A stretch of DNA of 37,071 nucleotides from a virus. The DNA is taken from positions 1 to 37,071 of IMG/VR virus record IMGVR_UViG_3300034198_002656; one strand, 5' to 3'. The position numbers and the translations under genes are program-made. The notes beneath the pieces were generated by a model that saw nothing but the letters and a program-made list of their open reading frames with translations, was not told where the DNA came from and did not search any database. Shown piece by piece: positions 1-7,794 of this stretch. Every line of letters starts with the position of its first letter. Position 1 is the stretch's first letter.

Positions 1-306
1 GCTGCTAGCGCACTGGCGACCATGCTGACTTTGCCTGCTAACAGCAAAGCTGTCGTGTTCATCGGCACTGCAAGCACTCAGTACCCACAGAACTTGATCT
101 ATCACAAAGACGCAATCACGTTTGCTACTGCTGACCTGTTGCTGCCCCAAGGCGTTGACATGGCTGCACGTTCCGTCCACAACGGTATCAGCCTGCGCGT
201 TGTTCGTCAGTACGACATCAACAACGATCGTATGCCTTGCCGTATTGACGTTCTGTACGGCTACAGCGCGATTCGTCCTCAAATGGCGTCTCGTATCTGG
301 GGCTAA
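1..306 (+). CDS. Major capsid (coat) protein, P22 gp5-like, C-terminal fragment
   Basis: The reading frame is open from base 1 and ends at TAA 304-306, giving 101 residues without a start, so the gene is cut by the window edge. The end of the chain (…GYSAIRPQMASRIWG) and its place directly before gp4-like and gp10-like genes fit the P22-type coat protein that forms the HK97-fold icosahedral shell. The matching N-terminus lies at 36852-37071, after a scaffold gene, so the two pieces are very probably one gene broken by linearisation. P22-family coats are about 430 residues; 73 plus 101 are present here, so roughly 250 are missing. A TTCG-loop hairpin follows the stop. Recognition is by family resemblance and gene order. 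Confidence 0.85.
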   Translation, partial: AASALATMLTLPANSKAVVFIGTASTQYPQNLIYHKDAITFATADLLLPQGVDMAARSVHNGISLRVVRQYDINNDRMPCRIDVLYGYSAIRPQMASRIWG

Positions 307-313
307 ACTGAAA

Positions 314-334
314 TGGGGCTTCGGCCCCTTTCTT
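314..334 (+). terminator. GGGGC-TTCG-GCCCC hairpin after the coat gene
   Basis: A perfect 5-bp GC stem (315-319 with 324-328) closes a TTCG tetraloop and is followed by a T-rich run. It sits between the coat stop and the next start. It has the form of an intrinsic terminator or attenuator, or of a 3' mRNA-stabilising hairpin. Related hairpins follow the next two genes. Confidence 0.65.
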
Positions 335-363
335 CGTAAATCATTCTTTTTAAGGAAATTATC

Positions 364-771
364 ATGGCACTCCCTAACGGCGCAGGCGGTTACCAAGTTG
401 GTGACGGCAATCTGACAGAAGCTCAATTGACCGTGCAAACGGTTCCCACCAGCTTGACCGCTGACACTACCCTGACGGCTGCTCAAGTAGCAGTTGGTCT
501 GGTTGTTTGTGCAAAAGCTACAGACGCAACATTGACTGTTACGTTGCCTACGGCTGCATTGCTTGATGCTGCTATTCCCAGCGCAAAAGTCGGTTCGGCT
601 TTTGAGTTGACGATTTGCAACAACAACAACAGTGGTGCTTCGTCTACTGTTCCTGTTACCACTGGTACAGGTATCACGATTTTTGGTTCTGTGACTGTGC
701 CCCGTTTTGGCGCATACACTTACCGCTTCGTGAAAACAGGTGACGCTGCCTACTCGGCATTTTTGAAGTAA
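364..771 (+). CDS. Small virion protein of unknown role downstream of coat
   Basis: This 135-aa protein is rich in Thr, Ala and Val, has no charged core or catalytic motif, and looks like a beta-rich structural protein. Its start is supported by AAGGA at 352-356, about 7 bases upstream. It lies immediately after the coat gene and is flanked by two TTCG hairpins, which would let it be expressed at a level set by read-through from coat. Head decoration or cement proteins often occupy this position, so that is a reasonable guess, but I do not recognise the family. It has no signal peptide and no membrane segment. Confidence 0.75.
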   Translation: MALPNGAGGYQVGDGNLTEAQLTVQTVPTSLTADTTLTAAQVAVGLVVCAKATDATLTVTLPTAALLDAAIPSAKVGSAFELTICNNNNSGASSTVPVTTGTGITIFGSVTVPRFGAYTYRFVKTGDAAYSAFLK

Positions 772-776
772 ACAAT

Positions 777-798
777 GGGGGCTTCGGCCCCCGTTTTT
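777..798 (+). terminator. GGGGGC-TTCG-GCCCCC hairpin
   Basis: A perfect 6-bp stem (777-782 with 787-792) with a TTCG loop is followed by GTTTTT. It is the second of three near-identical intergenic hairpins and separates the 135-aa and 78-aa genes. Confidence 0.65.
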
Positions 799-810
799 AA
801 GGAATCAATC

Positions 811-1047
811 ATGGCGAACAATAAACCTGTTGGCGTTGCTTACGCCGATCCTGCACTGGACAGCGCTCAATATACGCTGTACACCGTTGCTCAACTGCCT
901 GCTGCGTCTACTGCTTTGGCAGGAACCCGCTCTGCTGTGAGCAACTCAAATGCTGCTTACACGGCTGGCATTGGGGCTACTGTCGTCGGCGGTGGTACTT
1001 ATGTAGTGCCCGTATTCTGCAACGGCACTGCCTGGCTCATCGGCTAA
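811..1047 (+). CDS. Small Ala/Thr-rich virion protein, unknown role
   Basis: I place the start at ATG 811 (MANNKPVG…), preceded by AAGGAATCAATC, rather than at an in-frame ATG at 775 that would lie inside the preceding hairpin. The product is 78 aa, rich in Ala, Thr, Val and Gly, with a hydrophobic C-terminal end (GTYVVPVFCNGTAWLIG). No domain is recognised. Its position in the coat-proximal late operon and its composition, similar to the 135-aa protein upstream, suggest a minor head or head-surface protein. This is inference from context only. Confidence 0.7.
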   Translation: MANNKPVGVAYADPALDSAQYTLYTVAQLPAASTALAGTRSAVSNSNAAYTAGIGATVVGGGTYVVPVFCNGTAWLIG

Positions 1048-1052
1048 ATCGA

Positions 1053-1074
1053 ATGGGGCTTCGGCCCCATTTTT
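1053..1074 (+). terminator. ATGGGGC-TTCG-GCCCCAT hairpin
   Basis: A 7-bp perfect stem (1053-1059 with 1064-1070, around a TTCG loop) leads into TTTT. It ends only four bases before the next ATG, so it could lower ribosome access to the 64-aa gene as well as attenuate transcription. Confidence 0.6.
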
Positions 1075-1077
1075 AAC

Positions 1078-1272
1078 ATGCACATTTATCTCAAACATCC
1101 TACTCACGGCGCTAAGGTCGCAATTTCCGACTCTGAAGCTGAATATGATGAACAAAACGGCTGGACACGTTACAATCCAGAAACGCCTTCGGACTCCGAA
1201 GAAGCGGCTCCCGTTAACACACTCGGGATAAAGCGCAAATACACCCGCAAGGTGGAAACTGAAGGAGTCTAA
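1078..1272 (+). CDS. Small acidic protein upstream of gp4-like gene, unknown
   Basis: The 64-aa product begins MHIYLKHPTHGAKVAISDSEAEYDEQNGWTRY in outline and has a basic tail (IKRKYTRK). The middle is acidic with a Pro/Ser/Glu linker. Short proteins of this form, with an N-terminal strand pair ending in a 'GW.RY' turn and a charged tail, are common beside head-tail genes of podoviruses. The function is unknown to me. No good Shine-Dalgarno is seen because the TTCG hairpin occupies the space just upstream, so translation may be weak or coupled. It ends two bases before the next start. Confidence 0.65.
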   Translation: MHIYLKHPTHGAKVAISDSEAEYDEQNGWTRYNPETPSDSEEAAPVNTLGIKRKYTRKVETEGV

Positions 1273-1274
1273 GC

Positions 1275-1991
1275 ATGACCACGTACACCGCTGGCGATCA
1301 AATCAATCGGTCACTCCGACTGCTTGGCATTCTTGCCGAAGGTGAGACACCGTCTGCTGCTATGTCCCAAGACGCCCTGATGGCGTTGAATCAAATGATT
1401 GATTCGTGGAACACCGAACGCCTTTCTACCTTTGTGACCCAAGATCAAGTGTTTACTTGGCCTGCTGGTTTCATTTCTCGTACTCTTGGGCCATCTGGTG
1501 ATTTTGTTGGTTTGCGTCCCATTTTGATGGATGACGCCACCTACTACCGTGATCCAGGTACAAACGTGTCATTTGGCATTAAGTTTATCAACCAGCAGCA
1601 GTACGACGGTATTGCGGTCAAGACCGTAACCAGCACGTACCCACAAGTTTGCTGGGTAAATATGGGCTTTCCTGACATTACGCTGACAGTTTACCCACGC
1701 CCCACTCGTGATCTTGAATGGCACTTTGTGTCGGTGCAAGAGTTGGATCGGCCTGCTGATTTGTCAACAGTGATGTATTACCCGCCAGGTTATCTGCGGG
1801 CGTTCACCTACAACCTGGCTATGGAGTTTGCGCCTGAGTTTGGTGTGGAACCCAGTCCACAGGTGTCGCGCATTGCCATGACCAGCAAACGCAACCTGAA
1901 ACGTATCAACAACCCCGATGATGTAATGTCGATGCCTTACGCCATTGTGGCAACTCGTCAGCGGTTCAACATCTACGCCGGTAACTATTGA
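1275..1991 (+). CDS. Tail accessory factor, P22 gp4-like (head completion / DNA stabilisation)
   Basis: The 238-aa protein opens with a short helical segment typical of the P22 gp4 family (YTAGDQINRSLRLLGILAEGETPSA, then LNQMIDSWNTERL), which binds under the portal ring after packaging. GGAGTC lies about 8 bases before the ATG. In P22, gp4 extends the portal barrel and forms the platform for gp10 and the tailspikes; a gp10-like gene follows directly here with a TGATG overlap, the same order as in P22. The length is moderately greater than P22 gp4 (about 166 aa), as in many environmental relatives. The family call is confident; the structural role is by analogy. Confidence 0.85.
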   Translation: MTTYTAGDQINRSLRLLGILAEGETPSAAMSQDALMALNQMIDSWNTERLSTFVTQDQVFTWPAGFISRTLGPSGDFVGLRPILMDDATYYRDPGTNVSFGIKFINQQQYDGIAVKTVTSTYPQVCWVNMGFPDITLTVYPRPTRDLEWHFVSVQELDRPADLSTVMYYPPGYLRAFTYNLAMEFAPEFGVEPSPQVSRIAMTSKRNLKRINNPDDVMSMPYAIVATRQRFNIYAGNY

Positions 1992-3433
1992 TGAAAACCC
2001 AGATTCTTGGTTCAGCGTATGTTGCTCGCAGCGTCAACGCTGCCGACAATCGCATGATTAATCTGTTTCCAGAGTTGATCCCAGAGGGCGGTAAGGAGTC
2101 TGGATTCCTTAACCGTGCCCCTGGCCTTATGTTGCAGCAAACTGTTGGCACAGGCCCGATACGGGCTTTGTGGGCACATCAAACCAATGGTTCTGATTTT
2201 TACGTTGTGTCGGGAACTGAGGTCTACAAACTCACCAGCTTGACCAGCACACCTATTAAGATCGGCAATGTATCTGGTGTTGGTCCTGTTTCGATTGCTG
2301 ACAATGGCACTCAGATTTTCTTCGCCTGCAACGGACCCAGCTACATTTACAACGAGGTCACCAACACCTTTGCCCAAATCACCGATCCTGACTTTCCGGG
2401 TGCGTTGAACGTTGGCTACTTGGATGGGTACTTTGTCTTTAACGAGCCTAACAGTCAGCGTGTGTGGGTGACTAGCCTACTCGACGGTCTATCTGTCGAT
2501 CCTCTTGACTTTGCCAGTGCTGAAGGCTCTCCTGACGGACTGGTGTCATTGATAGTTGACCATCGTGAAGCATGGCTGTTTGGCTCTGACTCCGTTGAAG
2601 TTTGGTATGACGCAGGCAATGCTGATTTCCCACTGGCTCGCATTCAGGGCGCATTTAACGAGATTGGTTGTGCAGCCACGTTTTCGGTTGCCAAGCTCGA
2701 CAATGGCCTGTTCTGGCTGGGCACAGATGCCCGTGGACAGGGTATTGTTTACCGTGCCAATGGTTACACCGGCACAAGGGTATCAACTCACGCCATTGAG
2801 TATGCGATCGCCCAATACGGCAACATCTCGGACGCTATTGCCTATACGTATCAGCAAGAAGGTCACTCGTTCTATGTGCTGACTTTCCCCAGCGCCAACG
2901 CAACTTGGGTATACGATGTGTCCACCCAGATGTGGCATGAACGTGCTGGTTTTCAAAATGGTGTGTTTATGCGCCATCGTTCCAACTGTCAGTGCAATTT
3001 CGGTGGCAACATTGTTGTTGGCGACTTTGAAAATGGCAACATTTACACATTTGATCTTGATGTATACGCTGACAACGGAAACCCACAAAAGTGGCTTCGG
3101 TCATGGCGGGCATTGGCACCCGGTCAGAACAATCTAAAGCGTACAGCGCACCACAGTCTCCAGCTTGACGCTGAGACAGGTGTCGGCCTAATTGTTGGTC
3201 AAGGTAGCCAACCAGAAGCAATGTTGCGCTGGTCGGATGATGGCGGCCATACTTGGAGCAATGAGCATTGGCAATTAATGGGCGCTATTGGTCAATACGG
3301 TTATCGCACCATTTGGCGGCGTTTGGGTATGACACTAAAGCTGCGCGATCGTGTGTACGAGGTGTCTGGCACTGATCCAGTAAAGATTGCCATCGTGGGC
3401 GCTGAACTTTACGTGACTGCAACAAGCGCATGA
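1991..3433 (+). CDS. Tail accessory factor, P22 gp10-like (packaged DNA stabilisation)
   Basis: The 480-aa product begins MKTQILGSAYVARSVNAADN and contains NLFPELIPEGGKESGFLNRAPGL split over residues 28-50, the N-terminal signature of the P22 gp10 family. The rest is beta-rich with repeated W/G motifs, compatible with the propeller-like hub of gp10. I chose ATG 1991, which overlaps the upstream TGA by one base, over a TTG one codon earlier. In P22, gp10 forms the hexameric tail hub that binds the needle and tailspikes after gp4. The next gene overlaps by four bases (ATGA), so the tail-closing proteins are translationally coupled. Confidence 0.88.
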   Translation: MKTQILGSAYVARSVNAADNRMINLFPELIPEGGKESGFLNRAPGLMLQQTVGTGPIRALWAHQTNGSDFYVVSGTEVYKLTSLTSTPIKIGNVSGVGPVSIADNGTQIFFACNGPSYIYNEVTNTFAQITDPDFPGALNVGYLDGYFVFNEPNSQRVWVTSLLDGLSVDPLDFASAEGSPDGLVSLIVDHREAWLFGSDSVEVWYDAGNADFPLARIQGAFNEIGCAATFSVAKLDNGLFWLGTDARGQGIVYRANGYTGTRVSTHAIEYAIAQYGNISDAIAYTYQQEGHSFYVLTFPSANATWVYDVSTQMWHERAGFQNGVFMRHRSNCQCNFGGNIVVGDFENGNIYTFDLDVYADNGNPQKWLRSWRALAPGQNNLKRTAHHSLQLDAETGVGLIVGQGSQPEAMLRWSDDGGHTWSNEHWQLMGAIGQYGYRTIWRRLGMTLKLRDRVYEVSGTDPVKIAIVGAELYVTATSA

Positions 3434-4725
3434 GCAACCCAAACGTCATCCTTACAAATATTACGCCTCCGCGAGTCCCATTAACGGATTCACGGACCGG
3501 CCTGATCTCGCGTGAATGGTACAGGTTCTTCTTCAATCTGTTTCAGCTTACAGGTAGTGGCAGCAATTACACATCGCTGACCGATTTGCAAGTTGGTCCA
3601 CCGGATCATCAGGACTTGCTAGGATTTGATCCTACGCCAGCCAGCTTTGATGCTTTTGCCAGCAACTCGTCGCTGGAGTCGGATGTGGCCGAATTGCAAA
3701 AAGAAATTCAGGCGCTTGATAGCACACCACCATTGCTTAACAGTAATACGATTGACACCAATTACATTGACTTTGAAGTCGATGCTCCACATACCGACAA
3801 GATGGGTCGCATGGGTTGGAATCAAGCGGATCAAACGCTTGACCTTGGTATGGAATATGGCGTGGTGCAGCAGATCGGATTGGAAACCTACGCCCGTGTG
3901 CAAAACAACACTGGTGTCATGATTCCAAACGGCACGGTTGTAGGTTTCACTGGTGCCGTGCCAGACAGTGCGTTGTCAGTCGCACCCTATCTAGCCAACG
4001 GTGCAACAAACACGCTGTACATCGTTGGGGTAATGACTCACGACTTGCCAGATACGGGCGACAAAGGCTATTGCACCACTTGGGGTTTTGTTCGAGAAAT
4101 AAACACTAGCGCGTTTGCATTGGGTGATGTGCTGTACGCTTCACCAACGGTGGCGGGTGCGTTTACCAACGTAAAACCAACAGCTCCTAACAACGTGATT
4201 CCAATTGCGGCTGTTTTGCAGGTCGGCACAACAGATGGTATTATTTTTGTCCGGCCAACAATTGAGCAGCAGCTTTATTACGGTGAATTCACCAAAACAA
4301 ATAGCCAAACACCAGCGGCAATTAACACTGCCTATCCGCTGACTTTCACCAATACTGAAATTGCCAACGGTGTGTCAATTGGTGCAACAACTTCCAGAAT
4401 TTATATTGACAACGCAGGTTTGTACAATATCGCCACTTCGGTGCAAATTACGTCTAGCAGCAGTTCGCAAAAATCTGTTTGGGTTTGGTTGCGTAAAAAC
4501 GGCACAACCGACTTTTCCAACTCTGCGCGAATTGCGTCAATTACACTAAACAACGGTTATTTGGTTGTGACACTTAATGAAGTGGCTTCTCTGTTGGCTG
4601 GTGAGTTTATTGAAGTGATGTATGCTTCTGACAGTACCAGCATCAGCATTGCCACTGTTGCGGCCACGGCATTCGCGCCAGCAGCACCTGCCGCTATTCT
4701 TGCCATTACCCAGACTGAACAATAG
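3430..4725 (+). CDS. Tail structural protein with C-terminal TNF/C1q-like domain; candidate tail needle
   Basis: The 431-aa protein has three visible parts. The N-terminus (about 1-60) contains LISREWYRFFFNLFQLTG, a segment often found in podovirus tail proteins. A short coiled-coil stretch follows at about 76-95 (SSLESDVAELQKEIQALD). The middle (about 150-280) is a beta-rich repeat of structural type (NNTGVMIPNGTVVGFTGA, DVLYASPTVAGAFTN). The last 145 residues resemble a C1q/TNF-like jelly roll: AGLYNIATSVQI, then SVWVWLRKNGT, then AGEFIEVMYASDSTSISI. It starts within the ATGA overlap with gp10 and occupies the position of gene 26 in P22. Sf6 has a needle with a TNF-like knob, so a needle role is a reasonable inference. 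A short fibre is the alternative. Confidence 0.75.
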   Translation: MSNPNVILTNITPPRVPLTDSRTGLISREWYRFFFNLFQLTGSGSNYTSLTDLQVGPPDHQDLLGFDPTPASFDAFASNSSLESDVAELQKEIQALDSTPPLLNSNTIDTNYIDFEVDAPHTDKMGRMGWNQADQTLDLGMEYGVVQQIGLETYARVQNNTGVMIPNGTVVGFTGAVPDSALSVAPYLANGATNTLYIVGVMTHDLPDTGDKGYCTTWGFVREINTSAFALGDVLYASPTVAGAFTNVKPTAPNNVIPIAAVLQVGTTDGIIFVRPTIEQQLYYGEFTKTNSQTPAAINTAYPLTFTNTEIANGVSIGATTSRIYIDNAGLYNIATSVQITSSSSSQKSVWVWLRKNGTTDFSNSARIASITLNNGYLVVTLNEVASLLAGEFIEVMYASDSTSISIATVAATAFAPAAPAAILAITQTEQ

Positions 4726-4733
4726 GAGTTTTT

Positions 4734-5069
4734 ATGACCGTTACCGTCAAAGTCCTGATTCCGGCCAAGATTGCCGAAGCAACTCAGACCACTCAATACA
4801 CTGCAAATGGCGTGACCACCATTATCGACAAGTTCACGGCCACCAATTACGGTTCGGCTGCTGCTACTTTGTCGGTCAACCTGGTGACTGTTGCTGACAC
4901 AGCAGGCAACCAGAACTTGATTACCAAGACCAAGACGTTGCAGCCAACAGAGGTGTACACATTCCCTGAACTGGTGGGTCAGGTTCTGGCACCCAGCGGG
5001 TTCATTTCGACTTTGGCTGGCACAGCAGCGTCGATCAACATTCGCGCATCAGGGCGTGAGGTTTCGTAA
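4734..5069 (+). CDS. Small beta-rich tail-region protein, unknown
   Basis: This 111-aa protein (MTVTVKVLIPAKIAEATQTT…) is made of alternating polar and hydrophobic stretches with a central 'FTATNYGSAAATLSVNLV' strand pattern. It has no catalytic motif and no membrane segment. AGGAGTTTTT lies directly before the ATG. Its fold is probably an immunoglobulin-like or beta-sandwich module, judging from the strand pattern only. It sits between the candidate needle and the cupin protein, and its stop TAA overlaps the next ATG by one base. Proteins of this form recur next to podovirus tail genes, but I cannot give a function. Confidence 0.75.
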   Translation: MTVTVKVLIPAKIAEATQTTQYTANGVTTIIDKFTATNYGSAAATLSVNLVTVADTAGNQNLITKTKTLQPTEVYTFPELVGQVLAPSGFISTLAGTAASINIRASGREVS

Positions 5070-5533
5070 TGCAGGTCACATACGGGCCTGAGTTTAGTGC
5101 ACCAGTGCTTGTTGACATGCGGGCGAAAGTAGAGACACTTCAAACCGAGGTGCTGAAACATGAGCAATACGAGCCGCCTACAGAACACTTGTTTCACGGT
5201 GGAATGTATTGCCGTCAAGTCTGGCGTCCAGCCGGATGCTTAATTGTTGGAAAAGTTCACAAAAAGGAACATTTCTACATGGTTGTGTCTGGTACGGTTG
5301 CCGTGACCACGGATAACGGCGTAGAACACATTACTGGACCAAAGGTACTGTGCAGCAAACCAGGCACTAAACGTGCCGTATATGCGGAAACTGATGCGCT
5401 TTGCATGACTTTCCATCGGGTTGATTCAAACACCGTTGAGGATGTAGAATCAGAGCTAGTTGAGGATGATCCACGTTCCATGTTTGGTGTGGGTAACAAA
5501 CTAAAAAACCAACTTATTGAGGTGTCGCCATGA
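5069..5533 (+). CDS. Cupin-domain protein in the tail operon
   Basis: The 154-aa protein has a cupin core: KVHKKEHFYMVVSGTVAVTT at about residues 70-90 fits the first cupin motif (G-x-H-x3-5-H-F-x3-S-G), and GPKVLCSKPGTKRAVYAETD then CMTFH fits the second. Two His of the first motif could bind a metal, as in small single-domain cupins; the acidic residue usual in the motif is not clear. The C-terminal 35 residues are acidic. Cupin folds are also used as non-enzymatic jelly rolls in virions, so it may be structural or may modify a host product. It is coupled at both ends: TAATG with the preceding gene and ATGA with the following one. Confidence 0.75.
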   Translation: MQVTYGPEFSAPVLVDMRAKVETLQTEVLKHEQYEPPTEHLFHGGMYCRQVWRPAGCLIVGKVHKKEHFYMVVSGTVAVTTDNGVEHITGPKVLCSKPGTKRAVYAETDALCMTFHRVDSNTVEDVESELVEDDPRSMFGVGNKLKNQLIEVSP

Positions 5534-6306
5534 GCTTTATTACAGCAGCGTTAATCGGGGGTGGCACCGCTTTGCTAGGTGGTTACATGGCGTCCCAAGG
5601 TGCCAAGTCAGCGGCTAACACACAAGCGGACGCCGCAAACCGTTCTGCTGCACTGCAAAAACAGATGTATGACGAGCAGGTAAAACTGCAAGAACCATAT
5701 CGTCAAGCTGGCATTACGGGTCAAAACCGATTGATGGAGCTTCTAGGGCTTGGTGGTAACACTGGTGCCGCTGGGTACGGTAAGTACGCTCAAGACTTTG
5801 GAGCGCAGGATTTTCAGCAAGACCCAGGTTATGCTTTCCGATTGGCTGAAGGTCAAAAAGCTCTGGATCGTAGTGCTGCGGCGCGTGGAGGTTTGATCTC
5901 TGGTGCTGCACTAAAAGCAGCCACAGGTTACGGTCAACAAATGGGTTCTCAAGAGTATCAGAACGCATTTAACCGCTACCAAACCAATCGTACCAATCAA
6001 CTCCAACCATTGGGTAATTTGATGGCGTCCGGTCAGTCTGCTGCTGCCAATCAAGGCACTGCTGCTGGTAATTACGGTACTGCTGGTGGCAATGCAATCA
6101 TGCAGGGCGGTCAATCGGTTGCCGCTGGTCAATTGGGTGCTGGTAATACTTGGAACAATGCTCTGGGCAATATTGGCAGTGCTTATCAAACCAATGCAAT
6201 GCTGAATCGGTTTTATCCTGGTTCTGGTGGTTATAGTACATCGGATATTGCAGGTGCCAATGCTATGTCCGTACCTTACGGTTATCAGCCGCTCAATCTC
6301 GGATAA
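5530..6306 (+). CDS. Ejection-type internal virion protein, small (P22 gp7/gp14 position)
   Basis: The 258-aa protein opens with a glycine-rich hydrophobic helix (ALIGGGTALLGGYMAS, about residues 6-21). It continues with an Ala/Gln-rich helical region (KSAANTQADAANRSAALQKQMYDEQVKLQEPYRQAG), read here in pieces, a recognisable conserved block (DPGYAFRLAEGQKALDRSAAARGG, about 100-123) and a Gly/Asn/Gln-rich tail. The 'DPGYxFRLxEGxxALxRSAAARG' pattern is common in internal or DNA-transfer proteins of podoviruses. It is the first of three consecutive proteins of rising size, the arrangement of P22 genes 7, 20 and 16, whose products are ejected to build a conduit across the envelope. The assignment rests on position and composition. 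Confidence 0.75.
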   Translation: MSFITAALIGGGTALLGGYMASQGAKSAANTQADAANRSAALQKQMYDEQVKLQEPYRQAGITGQNRLMELLGLGGNTGAAGYGKYAQDFGAQDFQQDPGYAFRLAEGQKALDRSAAARGGLISGAALKAATGYGQQMGSQEYQNAFNRYQTNRTNQLQPLGNLMASGQSAAANQGTAAGNYGTAGGNAIMQGGQSVAAGQLGAGNTWNNALGNIGSAYQTNAMLNRFYPGSGGYSTSDIAGANAMSVPYGYQPLNLG

Positions 6307-6315
6307 GGGTAAATT

Positions 6316-7794
6316 ATGGCCGATCTTAACGCTCTAATCGCACAAGGTGCCCAGTTTCGACAGCCTGAATCGCCATTGAACATGATGGCGCAGTTGCAGC
6401 AATTGCAATCTGCACAAAATCAAAATGCATTGGCTCAATATCAACTGGGTGCTGCTCAACGTGCTGATGTATCTAAAACAGCTTTGAATGCAGCATACGC
6501 TAAAGCTATTGATCCAGCTACCGGAAAAATTAATTACACTCAGTTGACAAGCGCACTTGCGGCTGGTGGCGGTGGTGCTGAAATTCCCGGTTTGCTGAAA
6601 CAGCAACGCGAGGGGATGAAAGCTGAACATGAGGCGGCTAAAGCTGAGGTTGATTTAGTAGACGCCAAGCTAAAGCAATCGCGTGGATTATTGGATACTG
6701 TTACAACACCAGATGCCTATTTGGCGTGGCATGAGGCAAATCACGCCGATCCTGTTCTTGGTCCTGTTTTGGCCGCCCGTGGTGTTACTGCTGATAAAGC
6801 CCGCGCCCAAATTGAAGCAGCATTACAGCAACCTGGTGGATTCGAGCAACTTCTGAATCAATCTAAACTTGGCGCTGAAAAGTTTATTGAAATAAACAAA
6901 CCAAGTATCCATACTCAGGATACGGGTGCGTTTGGTCGATTGGTCTCTATTCCTGGTTTGGGCGGCGCTGCTACAGTTGTACCAGGAAGTCAATTTACTA
7001 AGACAATGACTCCGGGTGAGGCAGCACGTCTTCCACTTGAGGAACGTAATGTTGCTGCACGAGAGGGTCAACTGGACGTGTCCAAAGGTAATCTTGAAGT
7101 ATCCAAGGGTCAACTTAAAGTGTCTCAAGGTCAACTCAAAGTGGCCCAAGATCGACTCGCCCGTGAGGGTGCTGGCTTAGACCCTGCCGAACAAGCAGCA
7201 GTCAGCAAAGCCATCATTGATGGTCGGATCGACCCCACTAAGATCAATGGCCGTAACGCCAAGATCATGGCCGGTGCACTGCTTGCTAACCCCGATGTCA
7301 ACATCAAGGAACTGGGCATTGAAGCTGCTGGCGCTGGTGCTGGTGCCCGTGCCCTGGGCACACAAGGTGCCAAGATTCTTACGGCTGCTAATGAGGCCGG
7401 TCAAATGGTTGATGTAGTTCGTGATTACTCAAACAAGATTGACCGTACTCAGTACCCCACAATTAACGCCATCCAGAACGCTGTAGACAAAGGCACAGGT
7501 GGCACCGAGATTGTGAAACTTAATACGGCAATCAATGCACTGGTTAACTCGTATGCTCGTGCGATTAACCCAACGGGTGTTGCAACAGTGTCCGATAAAA
7601 ATCACGCCCGTGAAATTATCAACTCGAGTTATGGAAATGGTCAGATCAATGCTATTCTTGACGTAATGGGTCAGGAAATGAGTATCGCTAAATCCTCGCC
7701 GGGTGAAGCAGCCAAGCAATTGAAAACTGGTCGCACCGCCGCATCAGCAGCACCAGCAGCTACCAAGTCCGGCGCAACAGTGAGCAATTGGTAA
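6316..7794 (+). CDS. Ejection-type internal virion protein, middle
   Basis: The 492-aa protein is largely helical and Ala/Gln-rich. Its N-terminus has the pattern RQPESPLNMMAQLQQLQSAQ typical of phage internal proteins. Around residues 251-283 there are about four 7-residue repeats (GQLDVSK, GNLEVSK, GQLKVSQ, GQLKVAQ), forming a perfectly spaced amphipathic helix. A conserved C-terminal part (about 300-480) is rich in Ala, Ile and Asn. GGGTAAATT precedes ATG 6316. It lies between the 258-aa and 822-aa ejection-type genes and overlaps the latter by one base (TAATG). A role in forming the trans-envelope DNA conduit is inferred from P22 gp20-like position. No enzymatic domain is seen. Confidence 0.72.
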   Translation: MADLNALIAQGAQFRQPESPLNMMAQLQQLQSAQNQNALAQYQLGAAQRADVSKTALNAAYAKAIDPATGKINYTQLTSALAAGGGGAEIPGLLKQQREGMKAEHEAAKAEVDLVDAKLKQSRGLLDTVTTPDAYLAWHEANHADPVLGPVLAARGVTADKARAQIEAALQQPGGFEQLLNQSKLGAEKFIEINKPSIHTQDTGAFGRLVSIPGLGGAATVVPGSQFTKTMTPGEAARLPLEERNVAAREGQLDVSKGNLEVSKGQLKVSQGQLKVAQDRLAREGAGLDPAEQAAVSKAIIDGRIDPTKINGRNAKIMAGALLANPDVNIKELGIEAAGAGAGARALGTQGAKILTAANEAGQMVDVVRDYSNKIDRTQYPTINAIQNAVDKGTGGTEIVKLNTAINALVNSYARAINPTGVATVSDKNHAREIINSSYGNGQINAILDVMGQEMSIAKSSPGEAAKQLKTGRTAASAAPAATKSGATVSNW

